NCBI RefSeq assembly: GCF_041928815.1
Contig: NZ_JBHFEI010000006.1
Coordinates: forward strand, 124,001 to 188,000
Source: JBHFEI01 sp041928815
GTDB lineage: Bacteria > Pseudomonadota > Alphaproteobacteria > Rhizobiales > Rhizobiaceae
Reading direction: 5' to 3'
Length of the DNA: 64,000 bases
The notes below the pieces were generated by a model. That model worked only from the letters and a program-made list of their open reading frames with translations. It was not told the origin of the DNA and searched no databases. Below are positions 35,435-45,528 of the stretch, in pieces (positions within the stretch are counted from its first letter, which is position 1; every line of letters starts with the position of its first letter). The translations under genes and the position numbers were made by a program.

Positions 35435-37192
35435 CTATCGCATCTCTTCCGGTGCGGCGACGCCTGTTATGGCAAGACCCGACTTCAAAACCGAGGCAAC
35501 AGCATTCACCAGCCCAAGTCTGGCAATACTCAATTCTCTGTTTTTATCGTTAATAAACCGTAAGTCCGGAGTCTCTTTACCTTTGTTCCAGTGCGCATGG
35601 AAGGCGCTGGCGAGGTCGTAGAGATAGAAGGCGATGCGATGCGGCTCCTGCGAGAGCGCAGCAGCTTCGACCACGCGCGGAAATTCCGCAATCTTTGCAA
35701 CGAGTTGCAATTCGTTCGGATCGGCGATCAGCAAGGCACGGGCCGCAAGATCGATCGTGCGGACGTCGAGATCGGGAAAGGCCTCGGCGGCCTGCCGGAA
35801 CACCGAGGCGCAGCGCGCATGGGCATATTGCACGTAGAAGACCGGATTGTCCTTCGACTGCTCGGTCACCTTGGCGAAATCGAAGTCGAGCGGCTCGGAG
35901 TTCTTCCGGTAGAGCATCATGAAGCGCACCGCGTCGCGCCCGACCTCGTCGACGACGTCGCGCAGCGTGACGAAATCGCCGGACCGCTTCGACATCTTCA
36001 CCGGCTCCCCGTCGCGGTAGAGCTTGACGAGCTGGCAGAGAAGGACGGTGAGCTTCGCCCTGCCCTCCGACACCGCCCGCGCGACCGCCTCCAGCCGCTT
36101 GACATAGCCGCCGTGATCGGCGCCGAGCACGTAGATCATCTCGTCGTAGCCGCGGTCGTACTTGTCCTTGAAATAGGCGACGTCGGCGGCGAAATAGGTG
36201 TAGGATCCGTCAGACTTGATCAGCGGCCGGTCCATGTCGTCGCCGACCTCGGTCGAGCGGAACAGCGTCTGCTCGCGGTCCTCCCAGTCCTCCGGCAGCT
36301 GCCCCTTGGGCGGCGGCAGCGTGCCCTTGTAGACATGGCCCTTGAAGGTGAGGTCGTTGATCGCCGTGCGGATCGCCGCCGCATCGTTGGCGTGCAATGT
36401 GCGCTCCGAATAGAAGACGTCGTGCACGACATTCAGCGCCTCAAGGTCGTCGCGGATCATCGCCATCATTGCGTCGATGACCCGGTCCCTGACGAGCGGC
36501 ATCCACTTGTCTTCGGGCATCAGCGTCAGGCTAGCACCGTATTCGGCGGCGAGCGCCTCGCCGACCGGCACGAGGTAATCGCCCGGATAGAGCCCGGCCG
36601 GAATTTCCCCGATCGCCTCGCCGAGCGCCTCCCGGTAGCGCAGATAGGCCGAGCGCGCCAGCACGCCGATCTGCGAGCCGGCATCGTTGATGTAATATTC
36701 CTTGGTCACGTCGAAGCCGGCAAAGGCGAGCAGGTTCGCCAGCGCATCGCCGACGACCGCGCCCCGGCAATGCCCGACATGCATCGGCCCTGTCGGATTG
36801 GCGGAGACATATTCCACATTGACCCGCCGGGAGGCGCCCGCCGCCGAACGGCCGAAATCGCGCCCCGCGGCGATCACGCCGGCAAGGAAGCGCTGCCAGT
36901 AGGCGACCGAGAGCTTTAGATTGATGAATCCGGGACCCGCGACGGTCACTTCGGCGATGTCGTCGTCCCGCCGCAGCGCTTCTGCGATCAGCTCGGCGAG
37001 CGAGCGCGGATTGGTGCCGAGAGGCTTGGCGAGCACCATGGCGGCATTGGTCGCGACGTCGCCATGGGCGGGATCGCGCGGGGCCTCGACGCCGACCCGG
37101 GCGAAATCGACGGAGGCGCGCCTGTCGATGACGATGTCGAGGGTTTCCAGGGCGGCCTTGACCCGCTCTGCCATGTCGGTGAAGAGGTTCAT
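35435..37192 (-). CDS. argS: Arginyl-tRNA synthetase
   Basis: Class I synthetase. The N-terminal Arg-tRNA recognition domain is at residues 1-95; the HIGH-type motif reads PTGPMHVGHCRGAV (about 132-145), followed by KEYYINDAGSQI. YRDGEPVKMSKRSGDFVTLRD holds the KMSK loop. The C-terminal anticodon-binding DALR domain begins near 470 and includes FYLYDLASAFHAHWNKG. 585 aa, full length. Confidence 0.98.
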   Translation of the reverse strand: MNLFTDMAERVKAALETLDIVIDRRASVDFARVGVEAPRDPAHGDVATNAAMVLAKPLGTNPRSLAELIAEALRRDDDIAEVTVAGPGFINLKLSVAYWQRFLAGVIAAGRDFGRSAAGASRRVNVEYVSANPTGPMHVGHCRGAVVGDALANLLAFAGFDVTKEYYINDAGSQIGVLARSAYLRYREALGEAIGEIPAGLYPGDYLVPVGEALAAEYGASLTLMPEDKWMPLVRDRVIDAMMAMIRDDLEALNVVHDVFYSERTLHANDAAAIRTAINDLTFKGHVYKGTLPPPKGQLPEDWEDREQTLFRSTEVGDDMDRPLIKSDGSYTYFAADVAYFKDKYDRGYDEMIYVLGADHGGYVKRLEAVARAVSEGRAKLTVLLCQLVKLYRDGEPVKMSKRSGDFVTLRDVVDEVGRDAVRFMMLYRKNSEPLDFDFAKVTEQSKDNPVFYVQYAHARCASVFRQAAEAFPDLDVRTIDLAARALLIADPNELQLVAKIAEFPRVVEAAALSQEPHRIAFYLYDLASAFHAHWNKGKETPDLRFINDKNRELSIARLGLVNAVASVLKSGLAITGVAAPEEMR

Positions 37193-37273
37193 CGCGTGTG
37201 TCCGTCGGTTCGGAAGGGGAGCCTGCGAGGCCCGGCGTCAGACCGCCCGGCCGGCCCGGTCGAGCCGCGCTTG

Positions 37274-38491
37274 CTATCGCAAATCCGGCGTATGGTCAAA
37301 CAGCCGCCGGTGCACGCTCACCGCATAGGTGTCGGTCATGCCGGCGAGATAGTCGCCGACATGGCGCGCCTTGGCAGGTTCCGCCATGCCGGCGATCTGG
37401 TCGATCCAATGGTGATTCTGCATCAGCAGCGGATCGGCCATGAACGCCCGGTAGAGGTCGACGACGATCGACGCCGCCGCCTGCCGCACGCGCATCACCT
37501 CCGGGTGCCGATAGATCCGCGTCATCAGCAACCTCTTGATCGCGCGGTCCGTGTCCGCCATCGCCTCCGAGAAGGTCGCAATCGGCGCGCCGGCCAGGCG
37601 CACCTCGGCCGCGCTTTGCGGACGGTGCTGCCCAAGCCGCGCCTGCGAGACCGAAATGACGTCCTCGACCATGGCGGTGATCTGCCGGCGCATGATCTCG
37701 TGGGTGAAGCGCGCGGCTTCCAGCCCGGGATAAAGCGCCCTCACCTCACCCATCAGCCGCGCAAGAAACGGGATCTCCTCCAGCATGTCGAAGGAGAGGA
37801 AGCCGGAGCGCAGGCCGTCGTCGATGTCGTGGGTGTTGTAGGCGATGTCGTCGGCGATGGCCGCGACCTGTGCCTCGAGGCTCGCATAGGTGGCAAGTTC
37901 CAGGTCGTGCAGGGCGCAGTAGTCGAGGATCGGCTGCGGCACAGGTCCGCGCGTTCCCGCGCCTTCAGGCGTCAGCAGCGGCCCGTTGTGCTTGACGAGC
38001 CCCTCGAGGCTCTCCCATGTCAGGTTGAGCCCGTCGAATTCGGCGTAGCGGCGCTCGAGCTTGGTGACGATCCTCAGCGACTGGGCGTTGTGGTCGAAAC
38101 CGCCATAGGGCTCCAGCATCTCGTGAAGCGCGTCCTCGCCGGTATGGCCGAAGGGGGTGTGGCCGAAATCATGGACGAGCGCCACGCCTTCGGCGAGATC
38201 CTCATCGAGCCGGAGCGCGCGGGCGAGCGCCCGGGCGATCTGGGCCACCTCGATCGTATGGGTCAGCCGGGTGCGGTAATGGTCGCCGTCGGCGGCGATG
38301 AAGACTTGGGTCTTGTGCTTCAGCCTGCGAAAGGCGGTCGTGTGGACGATGCGGTCGCGGTCGCGCTGGAAATCCGAGCGCGTCAGGCTCGCCGTCTCGG
38401 GGTAGAGGCGCCCGCGCGTCGTCCAGGGATCGGAGGCGAAAACCGCCCGCTCGCCAGTGCCGAAACCGAGCGCATGTCTGTCCAGGGTCAT
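37274..38491 (-). CDS. dgt: Deoxyguanosinetriphosphate triphosphohydrolase-like protein
   Basis: HD-domain dNTPase that releases tripolyphosphate from dGTP-like nucleotides. Family motifs are RSDFQRDRDRIVHTTAFRRLKHKTQVF, the metal-binding HTIEVAQIARALARAL, the HD motif LVHDFGHTPFGHTGE, and DDIAYNTHDIDDGLR. The start MTLDRHALGFG at 38491 gives 405 aa, matching the rhizobial family; the frame is open nine codons further but these lack support. It is divergent from the Fe-S carrier gene. Confidence 0.95.
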   Translation of the reverse strand: MTLDRHALGFGTGERAVFASDPWTTRGRLYPETASLTRSDFQRDRDRIVHTTAFRRLKHKTQVFIAADGDHYRTRLTHTIEVAQIARALARALRLDEDLAEGVALVHDFGHTPFGHTGEDALHEMLEPYGGFDHNAQSLRIVTKLERRYAEFDGLNLTWESLEGLVKHNGPLLTPEGAGTRGPVPQPILDYCALHDLELATYASLEAQVAAIADDIAYNTHDIDDGLRSGFLSFDMLEEIPFLARLMGEVRALYPGLEAARFTHEIMRRQITAMVEDVISVSQARLGQHRPQSAAEVRLAGAPIATFSEAMADTDRAIKRLLMTRIYRHPEVMRVRQAAASIVVDLYRAFMADPLLMQNHHWIDQIAGMAEPAKARHVGDYLAGMTDTYAVSVHRRLFDHTPDLR

Positions 38492-38684
38492 TTCCCACCT
38501 GTCGCCGTACCGTCCCATTGACGCGGCTCGACCGCCTTCATACCTTTAGGAGGCGCAACAGGAAAGTGCGGTGCGGCCTTGCGGTTCCATGCCCGCGACA
38601 CGTCCGGCGAAAGCCTGTACTGCAACCGTTGCGCCTGTAACCTTTCGCCAACCCCCGGGCCTTGAACCCGGCAGGAGCTTCCTC

Positions 38685-39017
38685 ATGAGCGAGACCCCCG
38701 TTACCCTCTCCGCCGCCGCCGCGAAGCGCATCGCCGCGATCCTTGACGCCGAAGACGGAAAGAACGCCATGCGCGTCTCCGTCGAGGGCGGCGGCTGTTC
38801 CGGTTTTTCCTACAAGTTCGATCTGGTCGACGGGGCGCAGGCCGACGACCTGGTGCTCGAACGTGACGGAGCGCGTGTCTTCGTCGACAGCCTGTCGCTC
38901 GTCTACATGGACGGTTCCGAGATCGACTTCGTCGACAATCTTCTCGGCCAGTCCTTCCAGATCCGCAATCCGAACGCCGTGGCGAGCTGTGGCTGCGGCA
39001 CGAGCTTTTCGATCTGA
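38685..39017 (+). CDS. erpA: A-type Fe-S cluster carrier (IscA/ErpA family)
   Basis: A 110-residue HesB/IscA-type protein that delivers Fe-S clusters to apo-enzymes. The three conserved cysteines are present: VEGGGCSGFSYKFDLV and the C-terminal SCGCGTSFSI. Recipient enzymes in the window would include LipA and the sulfite reductase. GGCAGGAG precedes the ATG at 38685. The gene pairs divergently with dgt, a typical rhizobial arrangement. IscA versus ErpA cannot be separated by sequence alone. Confidence 0.92.
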   Translation: MSETPVTLSAAAAKRIAAILDAEDGKNAMRVSVEGGGCSGFSYKFDLVDGAQADDLVLERDGARVFVDSLSLVYMDGSEIDFVDNLLGQSFQIRNPNAVASCGCGTSFSI

Positions 39018-39133
39018 AAACGGAGGAGGCCCGCATCCGGAGCACCGACGCTTCGGATGCGCGGCAGGCACGGCTAAAACCCGTCGACCATGATGTTTCG
39101 GATTTTTGTTATGTATCAAGCCATTGGAAAAAA

Positions 39134-39208
39134 TGGCTCCCCGGGCCGGATTCGAACCGGCGACCTGTCGATTAACAGTCGAATGCTCTACCGCTGAGCT
39201 ACCAGGGA
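39134..39208 (-). tRNA. tRNA-Asn (GTT)
   Basis: 75 bases including an encoded CCA. The acceptor stem is TCCCTGG with CCGGGGA (one T-G pair), the D-loop is GCTCAGCGGTAGAGC, the anticodon loop is CTGTTAA with anticodon GTT, and the T-arm contains GGTTCGAATCC. Complete cloverleaf. Confidence 0.97.
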
Positions 39209-39234
39209 ACATCTGCGCCGCAGAAGTGAGGCTG

Positions 39235-39263
39235 CTAATACAAATGCTTTTTCGATTTGCCAA
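39235..39263 (-). promoter_or_regulatory. Putative tRNA-Asn promoter
   Basis: Minus strand TTGGCA (39263-39258) and TATTAG (39240-39235), spacer exactly 17 bases, predicted start about 20 bases before the tRNA. Good sigma-70 match. Confidence 0.6.
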
Positions 39264-39348
39264 GCCATAATCTCAAAAAAAATGCGTTGCGGTTGCCAAG
39301 TCTGTGGATTGATCCCATTTCCCTCGCATGACACACGGGAAGGACGGC

Positions 39349-39651
39349 ATGGCGACGGCGAAGAAACAACCCCGGTTCGGGATCGATTCCCGCAGCGGAC
39401 GGATCCTGCTCGGCACCTTCAGCGTCGGCTTGCCGCAATCCAGGCCGATGCGGATTGCGACCGGCTGCGCGCTGGTCGCCGGCGGCACGCTCGGCTTCCT
39501 GCCGATCCTCGGCTTCTGGATGGTGCCGCTCGGCCTCCTCGTCCTCTCGCACGACATCCCCGCCGTCCGCCGCAGGCGCCGCCAGGTGTCCGTCTGGTGG
39601 GCACGCCGCCGCGCGCCGCGCAAGGACGGCGACCGCGCCGCCGGCCGATAG
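39349..39651 (+). CDS. Small membrane protein of unknown function
   Basis: A 100-residue protein with a basic N-terminus, two closely spaced hydrophobic stretches (about 37-65, IATGCALVAGGTLGFLPILGFWMVPLGLLVLS) and a strongly basic tail (RRRRRQVSVWWARRRAPRK). It resembles PGPGW-type putative transmembrane proteins common in rhizobia, but I would not assign function. GGAAGGA lies 5 bases before the chosen ATG; an ATG seven codons earlier is the alternative. Lies between two tRNA genes. Confidence 0.72.
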   Translation: MATAKKQPRFGIDSRSGRILLGTFSVGLPQSRPMRIATGCALVAGGTLGFLPILGFWMVPLGLLVLSHDIPAVRRRRRQVSVWWARRRAPRKDGDRAAGR

Positions 39652-39740
39652 CCTGTTCGCTCCTTCTCGCCCCTTTTGCGCCGGATCGGCATTGCAGCAG
39701 GAAGCGGGCGTGAAAAAAGCAGCGCAGCCGAGGAACCCCC

Positions 39741-39769
39741 TTGCACTCCGCCTGTAATCATTCTAAACC
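39741..39769 (+). promoter_or_regulatory. Putative tRNA-Cys promoter
   Basis: TTGCAC (39741-39746) and TAAACC (39764-39769) with a 17-base spacer; predicted start about 25 bases before the tRNA. Confidence 0.5.
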
Positions 39770-39800
39770 GCCGCCACCGTCCGAGATCAAGGGCGCGTGA

Positions 39801-39874
39801 GGCCTCGTGGCGGAGTGGTGACGCAGAGGACTGCAAATCCTTGTACCCCGGTTCAATTCCGGGCGAGGCCTCCA
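39801..39874 (+). tRNA. tRNA-Cys (GCA)
   Basis: 74 bases including CCA. The acceptor stem GGCCTCG pairs perfectly with CGAGGCC, the discriminator base is T as expected for Cys, the anticodon loop is CTGCAAA (anticodon GCA), and the T-arm has GGTTCAATTCC. The DNA just after it is the window's accessory pocket. Confidence 0.97.
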
Positions 39875-40188
39875 ATAAATTTCACCAATGAAAACAAAAT
39901 CTTATGCTTTAGCAATAGGCCCGTTTGCGCTCGTGTACGTCACGCGCATGTTGCCCTGGAATTCCCTGTAATTTCAACGGAGGACCGACACTCTCCGCAA
40001 ATCCACGCAACATGGAATGCAACATATTGCAGGCGTAGGCTGGGAGGAGTCACGCGCAGGAGCGAGGTTGAAAGCGAGGGAGCGTTTTAGCAAAATCGCA
40101 GAAAAAGTGGACACGTTCGCGAAAGAGGGGCAAATTTCTCTGGAATTGTGATTTCAACCACACGTCCTGATCTGTCGCTGAGAAACGC
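39875..40188. other. Gene-free, lower-GC stretch after tRNA-Cys
   Basis: 314 bases with no credible reading frame, lower in GC than the surrounding core. No copy of the tRNA-Cys 3' end is visible downstream within the pocket, so an attachment site pair cannot be shown. Confidence 0.5.
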
Positions 40189-40644
40189 ATGGAAACTGTA
40201 TTTTTCCAAGAAAACGGAATAGTCGTAACTCCAACGTTGGTTCGCATTCATGGCCGCACGTTTCCGATATCTCATATAACGTCGTTGAGAATTGGCGGAT
40301 ATAGAGACCATGGACGATCAACGCGACAATACTTTCTTTACCTTTCTCTTACGTTTTTGTTCATTGCGCTCTTTAGCGCCATTGCGCTTGGAAATCAGAG
40401 TAGCAACTCCCCCATTTATATTGTTTTCGCTCTGGGACTGCTAATCGGAGGATTTCTGGGCGTTTCAACGCTTATCGGCTGGCTTATTCCAACGGTTTTA
40501 GGCGGGGTGTTCGGCCGTCGAGGGCATTATCTCACTTTGGACATGACGAGTGGTCGGCCGGTGGCTATTGAAGGCCTTGGCGATGATGCCCTTGCTCGTG
40601 CACAGGCAGCCATTGAGAGAGCTATGACGGGCGCAAGCACATAG
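40189..40644 (+). CDS. DUF6232-family membrane protein
   Basis: A 151-residue protein. Residues 1-45 form a beta-rich, PH-like start (VFFQENGIVVTPTLVRIHGRTFPISHITSLRI), as in the DUF6232 family, followed by two transmembrane helices at about 52-68 and 75-105, and a short C-terminal beta segment (GHYLTLDMTSGRPVAIEG). Function unknown. Codon use is AT-richer than flanking core genes, and it stands alone behind tRNA-Cys, so it is likely an acquired gene. No partner genes are present. Confidence 0.75.
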   Translation: METVFFQENGIVVTPTLVRIHGRTFPISHITSLRIGGYRDHGRSTRQYFLYLSLTFLFIALFSAIALGNQSSNSPIYIVFALGLLIGGFLGVSTLIGWLIPTVLGGVFGRRGHYLTLDMTSGRPVAIEGLGDDALARAQAAIERAMTGAST

Positions 40645-41156
40645 TGTTCGTTCCAGCCGCTTAGTGCCGACGTTACAAGCGGTTCATGCTTACAACCGGA
40701 ACAATCTGTAGCAGCTTCCCATTCGACCCCATTACCTTACAGGAATACGACGATCGCCGATAGCGAACGCCATTCCCGCGAAGACGATTGCCGTGATGAC
40801 GATATGGGGTGCTCGCGACCGGCGGCTGGAAACCTCTCCATTGAGTAAGGGGAATCGAAATGTCGAACACTGAGACTGGAAAGGCTCATCTGTTGTACGT
40901 CAGGTGCGGCCGGATAGCAGCCGGGTCGAAATCTCCGCAAGCCGATTCTGTTTTCTTTTGTGCCCCCAATACGACAGTCGCGACACATGTGAAAATGTCG
41001 GCCAAGAATCCCAGCAGCGCTTGATTGACCAGACGATGCACGCGATCCGAAATCAGGTGAAACGGATCGCTTCTACGCCGCGTTGTCGAGCGCGACGCCT
41101 TTTGCCTCCCGAAACGTGATGAATCTGAACCTCTGTTTCAAAGAGGACGGTTTGCG
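40645..41156. other. Gene-free stretch in the accessory pocket
   Basis: About 510 bases without a convincing gene. Short open frames on both strands have no recognisable motif or good ribosome-binding site. Probably decayed DNA between the DUF6232 gene and the transposase remnant. Confidence 0.5.
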
Positions 41157-41411
41157 ATGCGATTGGAGATTGCATTACGCGACGATTTTCATGGACACGG
41201 TCTCCGGCGGTCCGAGCATGGAACGAAAGATCCGGCACAGGCGCGGCGTCTGCCGGCACGCCCGTCGATCGACCATAGAGGCTCACGCTTGGATGCCGGC
41301 GATTCGGCCGGTCGTGTCAGCGGATGCGGCCCTGATGCCGCCGAAGCCGTGGTCCTTCGGGGCATGATCGCTGCGTCACCCGGCTGCGACAGGGCGGGAT
41401 TTCGGATGTAA
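41157..41411 (+). pseudogene. Remnant of an IS630-family transposase (N-terminal part)
   Basis: The frame reads ALRDDFHGHGLRR, then TKDPAQARRL and SIDHRGSRLDAGDSAGRV. This order of segments resembles the N-terminal helix-turn-helix region of IS630-type transposases (LRDDF..LR, KD..QARRLLAL, Y.G.SR.DAARIGGV). After about 70 residues the resemblance fades; the DDE catalytic domain is absent and no terminal repeats are visible. It is therefore a short, degraded relic. The assignment is from memory of the family and needs a search. Confidence 0.5.
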
Positions 41412-41460
41412 GAGCGATCCTCGAAAGACGCAAGCCTGATGCGGCGTCAGGCCCTTAGCC

Positions 41461-41796
41461 CTAAACCGTCTCCTTCTTCTTCGGTGCCGGCGCCGTCCCG
41501 GAGCGTTTGGGTGCCAGCAGCGCGCGCAGGGAGCCGATCCTGTCCTTGACCAGCGGACGGAAGCGGGTGGCGCGGAAAGGCATGTCGTCGTAGCCATAGC
41601 CTTCCGGGCCGTCGTCGCGGCCGCGGTCGAGTTCAAGCAGTTTCACGCCGATGAAGTCGCCGTCGATATAGTGCGAGAACGGTCCGACCCAGCGGATCGT
41701 GTAGATCTGCCCCTTTCGGATGCCCTGGTCCTTGCTGACATGCTTGAACCTGTCGTCGATGCAGACGACCTTCTGGCCGACATGGAATTCGGTCAC
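41461..41796 (-). CDS. Conserved hypothetical protein (small beta-rich)
   Basis: A 111-residue protein beginning TEFHVGQKVVCIDDRFKHVSKDQGIRKGQIYTIRWVGPF. The VGQKVVCIDD/G.IYTIR pattern looks like a small SH3/KOW-like barrel seen in phage and rhizobial proteins. The C-terminal third is basic and low-complexity. No function known. The GTG at 41796 is chosen because GGGGAG lies upstream and the conserved part starts there; the frame stays open 25 codons further. Divergent from the DUF982 gene. Confidence 0.7.
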   Translation of the reverse strand: MTEFHVGQKVVCIDDRFKHVSKDQGIRKGQIYTIRWVGPFSHYIDGDFIGVKLLELDRGRDDGPEGYGYDDMPFRATRFRPLVKDRIGSLRALLAPKRSGTAPAPKKKETV

Positions 41797-41929
41797 GTCC
41801 TGTCTCCCCTCACCGATGCACGCTGCCCTTGCCGCGGGGCGCAGCATGTCGTTCAAGACGGCCTTTTTCAAGTCATGCCGGGCTTTTGGCGGGCTTGCGC
41901 GACGCTGGCAGGAATTTCGTCACGGGAAA

Positions 41930-41956
41930 GGAACTTTTTCCTCCCCAACCGGTTCC
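41930..41956. promoter_or_regulatory. Symmetric EcfG-like element between divergent small genes
   Basis: On the plus strand GGAAC (41930-41934), 16 bases, GGTT (41951-41954), fitting the looser RpoE2 form GGAAC-N18-TT. On the minus strand GGAAC (41956-41952), 16 bases, AGTT (41935-41932). The element is a near-palindrome, GGAAC...GTTCC, and could drive both the DUF982 gene and the gene at 41.5 kb. The -10 parts are not perfect. Confidence 0.4.
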
Positions 41957-41977
41957 GGTTCTCAAGAGGACAATACC

Positions 41978-42301
41978 ATGTATCCCGAGGAAGAACCGAA
42001 AAAGCCGGCGGAGATCCGCTGGCTGATCCCTGTCGAGATCGAGACGGGCCGGCATATGCGCCGCGTCGTCCACGGGCCGATGGAGGCGCTGAACTGCCTT
42101 GTCCAGCAATGGCCGCAGCGCGAGGGCAGTCACTACCTCAACGCCAAGCAAAGATGCATCGATTCGATGAACCGCGTGTGTTCGGCCGAACTCGCGCGCG
42201 AGGCCTTCATCAATGCCTCGCTCGAGGCGCTCGTCGCCATCAGGCCGGTCCGCCCGCCGCAAGCCGACAATACGGCCGCCGACGGCGGAAGCACCGCCTG
42301 A
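41978..42301 (+). CDS. DUF982-domain protein
   Basis: A 107-residue soluble protein with the DUF982 signature: WLIPVEIETGRHMRRVVHGPMEALNCLVQQWPQREGSHYLNAKQRCIDSM (about 16-66), a family highly multiplied in rhizobia and without known function. The ATG at 41978 follows AAGAGGA; the long open frame upstream has no family similarity. Confidence 0.85.
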   Translation: MYPEEEPKKPAEIRWLIPVEIETGRHMRRVVHGPMEALNCLVQQWPQREGSHYLNAKQRCIDSMNRVCSAELAREAFINASLEALVAIRPVRPPQADNTAADGGSTA

Positions 42302-42312
42302 CATGTGACCTC

Positions 42313-42338
42313 GCGGCGGGGTTGTATCCTACCGCCGC
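42313..42338. terminator. Possible bidirectional terminator between DUF982 gene and fpr
   Basis: GCGGCGG and CCGCCGC pair across a 12-base loop between two convergent genes. No clear T-run on either side. Confidence 0.3.
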
Positions 42339-42366
42339 CCCCGATGCCGTCAGAGCCGCCCGGTTT

Positions 42367-43179
42367 TCAGCCGACGAAGGCCCGTTCGATGACGAATTCG
42401 CCCGGCTTGTTGTTGGCGCCCTCGGTCAGTCCTGCCTCTTCCAGCAGTTGCTTGGTTTCCTTGAGCATCTCCGCCGAGCCGCAGATCATCGCCCGGTCGG
42501 TCGCAGGATCAAGCGGCGGCAGGCCGAGATCGGCGAAGAACTTGCCGTTGCGCATCAGGTCGGTGATCCGGCCCGTAAAGGCATGGGGCTCGCGGGTCAC
42601 CGTGGCGTAGTGCCTGAGCTTGCCGGCGGCAAGCTCGCCAAGGAATTCGTGGTTCAGCACCTCTTCGACCAGATCGACGCCGTATTTGAGTTCGGCGACT
42701 TCCCGGCAGGTGTGGGTCAGGATAACCTCGTCGAATTTCTCGTAGGTCTCCGGATCGCGGATGAGGCTGGCGAAGGGGGCGATGCCGGTTCCGGTCGAGA
42801 ACATGTAGAGCCGCTTGCCCGGTGTTAGCGCGTCGAGCACCAGCGTGCCCGTCGGCTTCTTGCGCATCAGCACGGTGTCGCCGGGCTTGATCGCCTGCAG
42901 GTGCGAGGTCAGCGGCCCGTCGGGGACCTTGATCGAGAAGAATTCCAGCTCCTCGTCCCAGGACGGACTGGCGACGGAATAGGCGCGGTAGATCGGCTTG
43001 CCGTCCACCATCAGGCCGATCATGGCGAACTCGCCGGAACGGAAGCGGAAGGAGTCCGGCCGGGTCATGCGGAAACGGAACAGCCGGTCGGTATAATGCG
43101 TCACGCCGAGCACCGTCTCGGCGAAAACGCCGGCAGGCAGGGTCGCCGCGAAATCCTCAGTCTTGGCCGGAGCATTCAT
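42367..43179 (-). CDS. fpr: Ferredoxin--NADP reductase
   Basis: FAD enzyme passing electrons between NADPH and ferredoxin/flavodoxin. FAD-binding RFRSGEFAMIGL and IYRAYSVASP, NADP-binding MFSTGTGIAPFASLIRDPE, and the C-terminal segment EFVIERAFVG ending in the typical FVG. 270 aa. It follows the sulfite reductase genes on the same strand after a 155-base gap, so it may supply reduced ferredoxin to CysI. The start at 43179 is chosen by similarity; an ATG 11 codons earlier exists. Confidence 0.94.
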   Translation of the reverse strand: MNAPAKTEDFAATLPAGVFAETVLGVTHYTDRLFRFRMTRPDSFRFRSGEFAMIGLMVDGKPIYRAYSVASPSWDEELEFFSIKVPDGPLTSHLQAIKPGDTVLMRKKPTGTLVLDALTPGKRLYMFSTGTGIAPFASLIRDPETYEKFDEVILTHTCREVAELKYGVDLVEEVLNHEFLGELAAGKLRHYATVTREPHAFTGRITDLMRNGKFFADLGLPPLDPATDRAMICGSAEMLKETKQLLEEAGLTEGANNKPGEFVIERAFVG

Positions 43180-43334
43180 GATCGATCGTCGTCCTTCAAA
43201 CATGACATCCATGGTCAGGAAGAGTGACTAATCCCGACCCTGGTCAAAGGAAAGCATTTTGCTTCCAATTCGTGGCGTTTTGCCGCAAACGCCTTGCTTC
43301 AGCCTGTCGACAGCCTGTCGACGCTGGCACCGCG

Positions 43335-43837
43335 TCAGGAGACGCGCCGCCAGCTGTAGGAACCGGCGGCCGCGGCCGGCCGGGCGGTCGGCTGGTAGTG
43401 CTGGTCGATGCCCGGAAGCCGGCCCTCGGCAAGCCGCTTCAGCGCTGTCGCATTGGTCACGGCGAAACTGTCGAAGCCGCAGCGCAACATCAGCGGGATC
43501 TGGTCGATCAGCACGTCGCCGACCGCGCGCAGCTCATTGGCATAGCCGAGCCGCGTGCGCAGGAGCGAGGCATGGCTGAAGCCGCGCCCGTCGTTGAAGG
43601 CGGGGAAGGCGACGGCAACGACCTCCAGGCGATAGAGATAGGGCTCCAGCCGCGTCACGTCGTCCGCCGGGCGAATGAGAACGCCGAGGCCGACCTCGTT
43701 GCTCTCGTCGGCACGCGCGATCAGGTCGTCGAGCGTCAGAAGCGGCTTCGTCGCCTCGCCGTCCGCCTTCACCTCGTCGGTCTCGACGATCCACGGGTCG
43801 CCCTCGACAAAACCGGTCTCTCTCCAGATCTTCGTCA

Positions 43838-43838
<1 letters not shown>
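43335..43838 (-). CDS. DUF934-family protein of the sulfite reductase operon
   Basis: A 167-residue protein with the DUF934 pattern (LLTLDDLIARADESNEVGLGVLIRPADDVTRLEPYLYRLEVVAVAFPAFNDGRGFSHASLLRTRLGY, ALKRLAEGRLPGIDQHYQPT). It is encoded directly after cysI, sharing one base (TGATG). The family always travels with assimilatory sulfite/nitrite reductase genes and is thought to help this pathway; biochemical role unknown. No cysH follows here. Confidence 0.9.
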
Positions 43839-45511
<1,673 letters not shown>

Positions 45512-45528
45512 ATCCTAAACTCTTCTCA

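Noticed and set aside
40737..40988. An 83-codon minus-strand frame in the accessory pocket
   Set aside because: No ribosome-binding site, no domain, and composition unlike a coding sequence.
43290..43330. Tandem CAGCCTGTCGA repeat between DUF934 and fpr
   Set aside because: Only two copies of 11 bases with no symmetry or regulatory pattern; probably a chance or slippage duplication.
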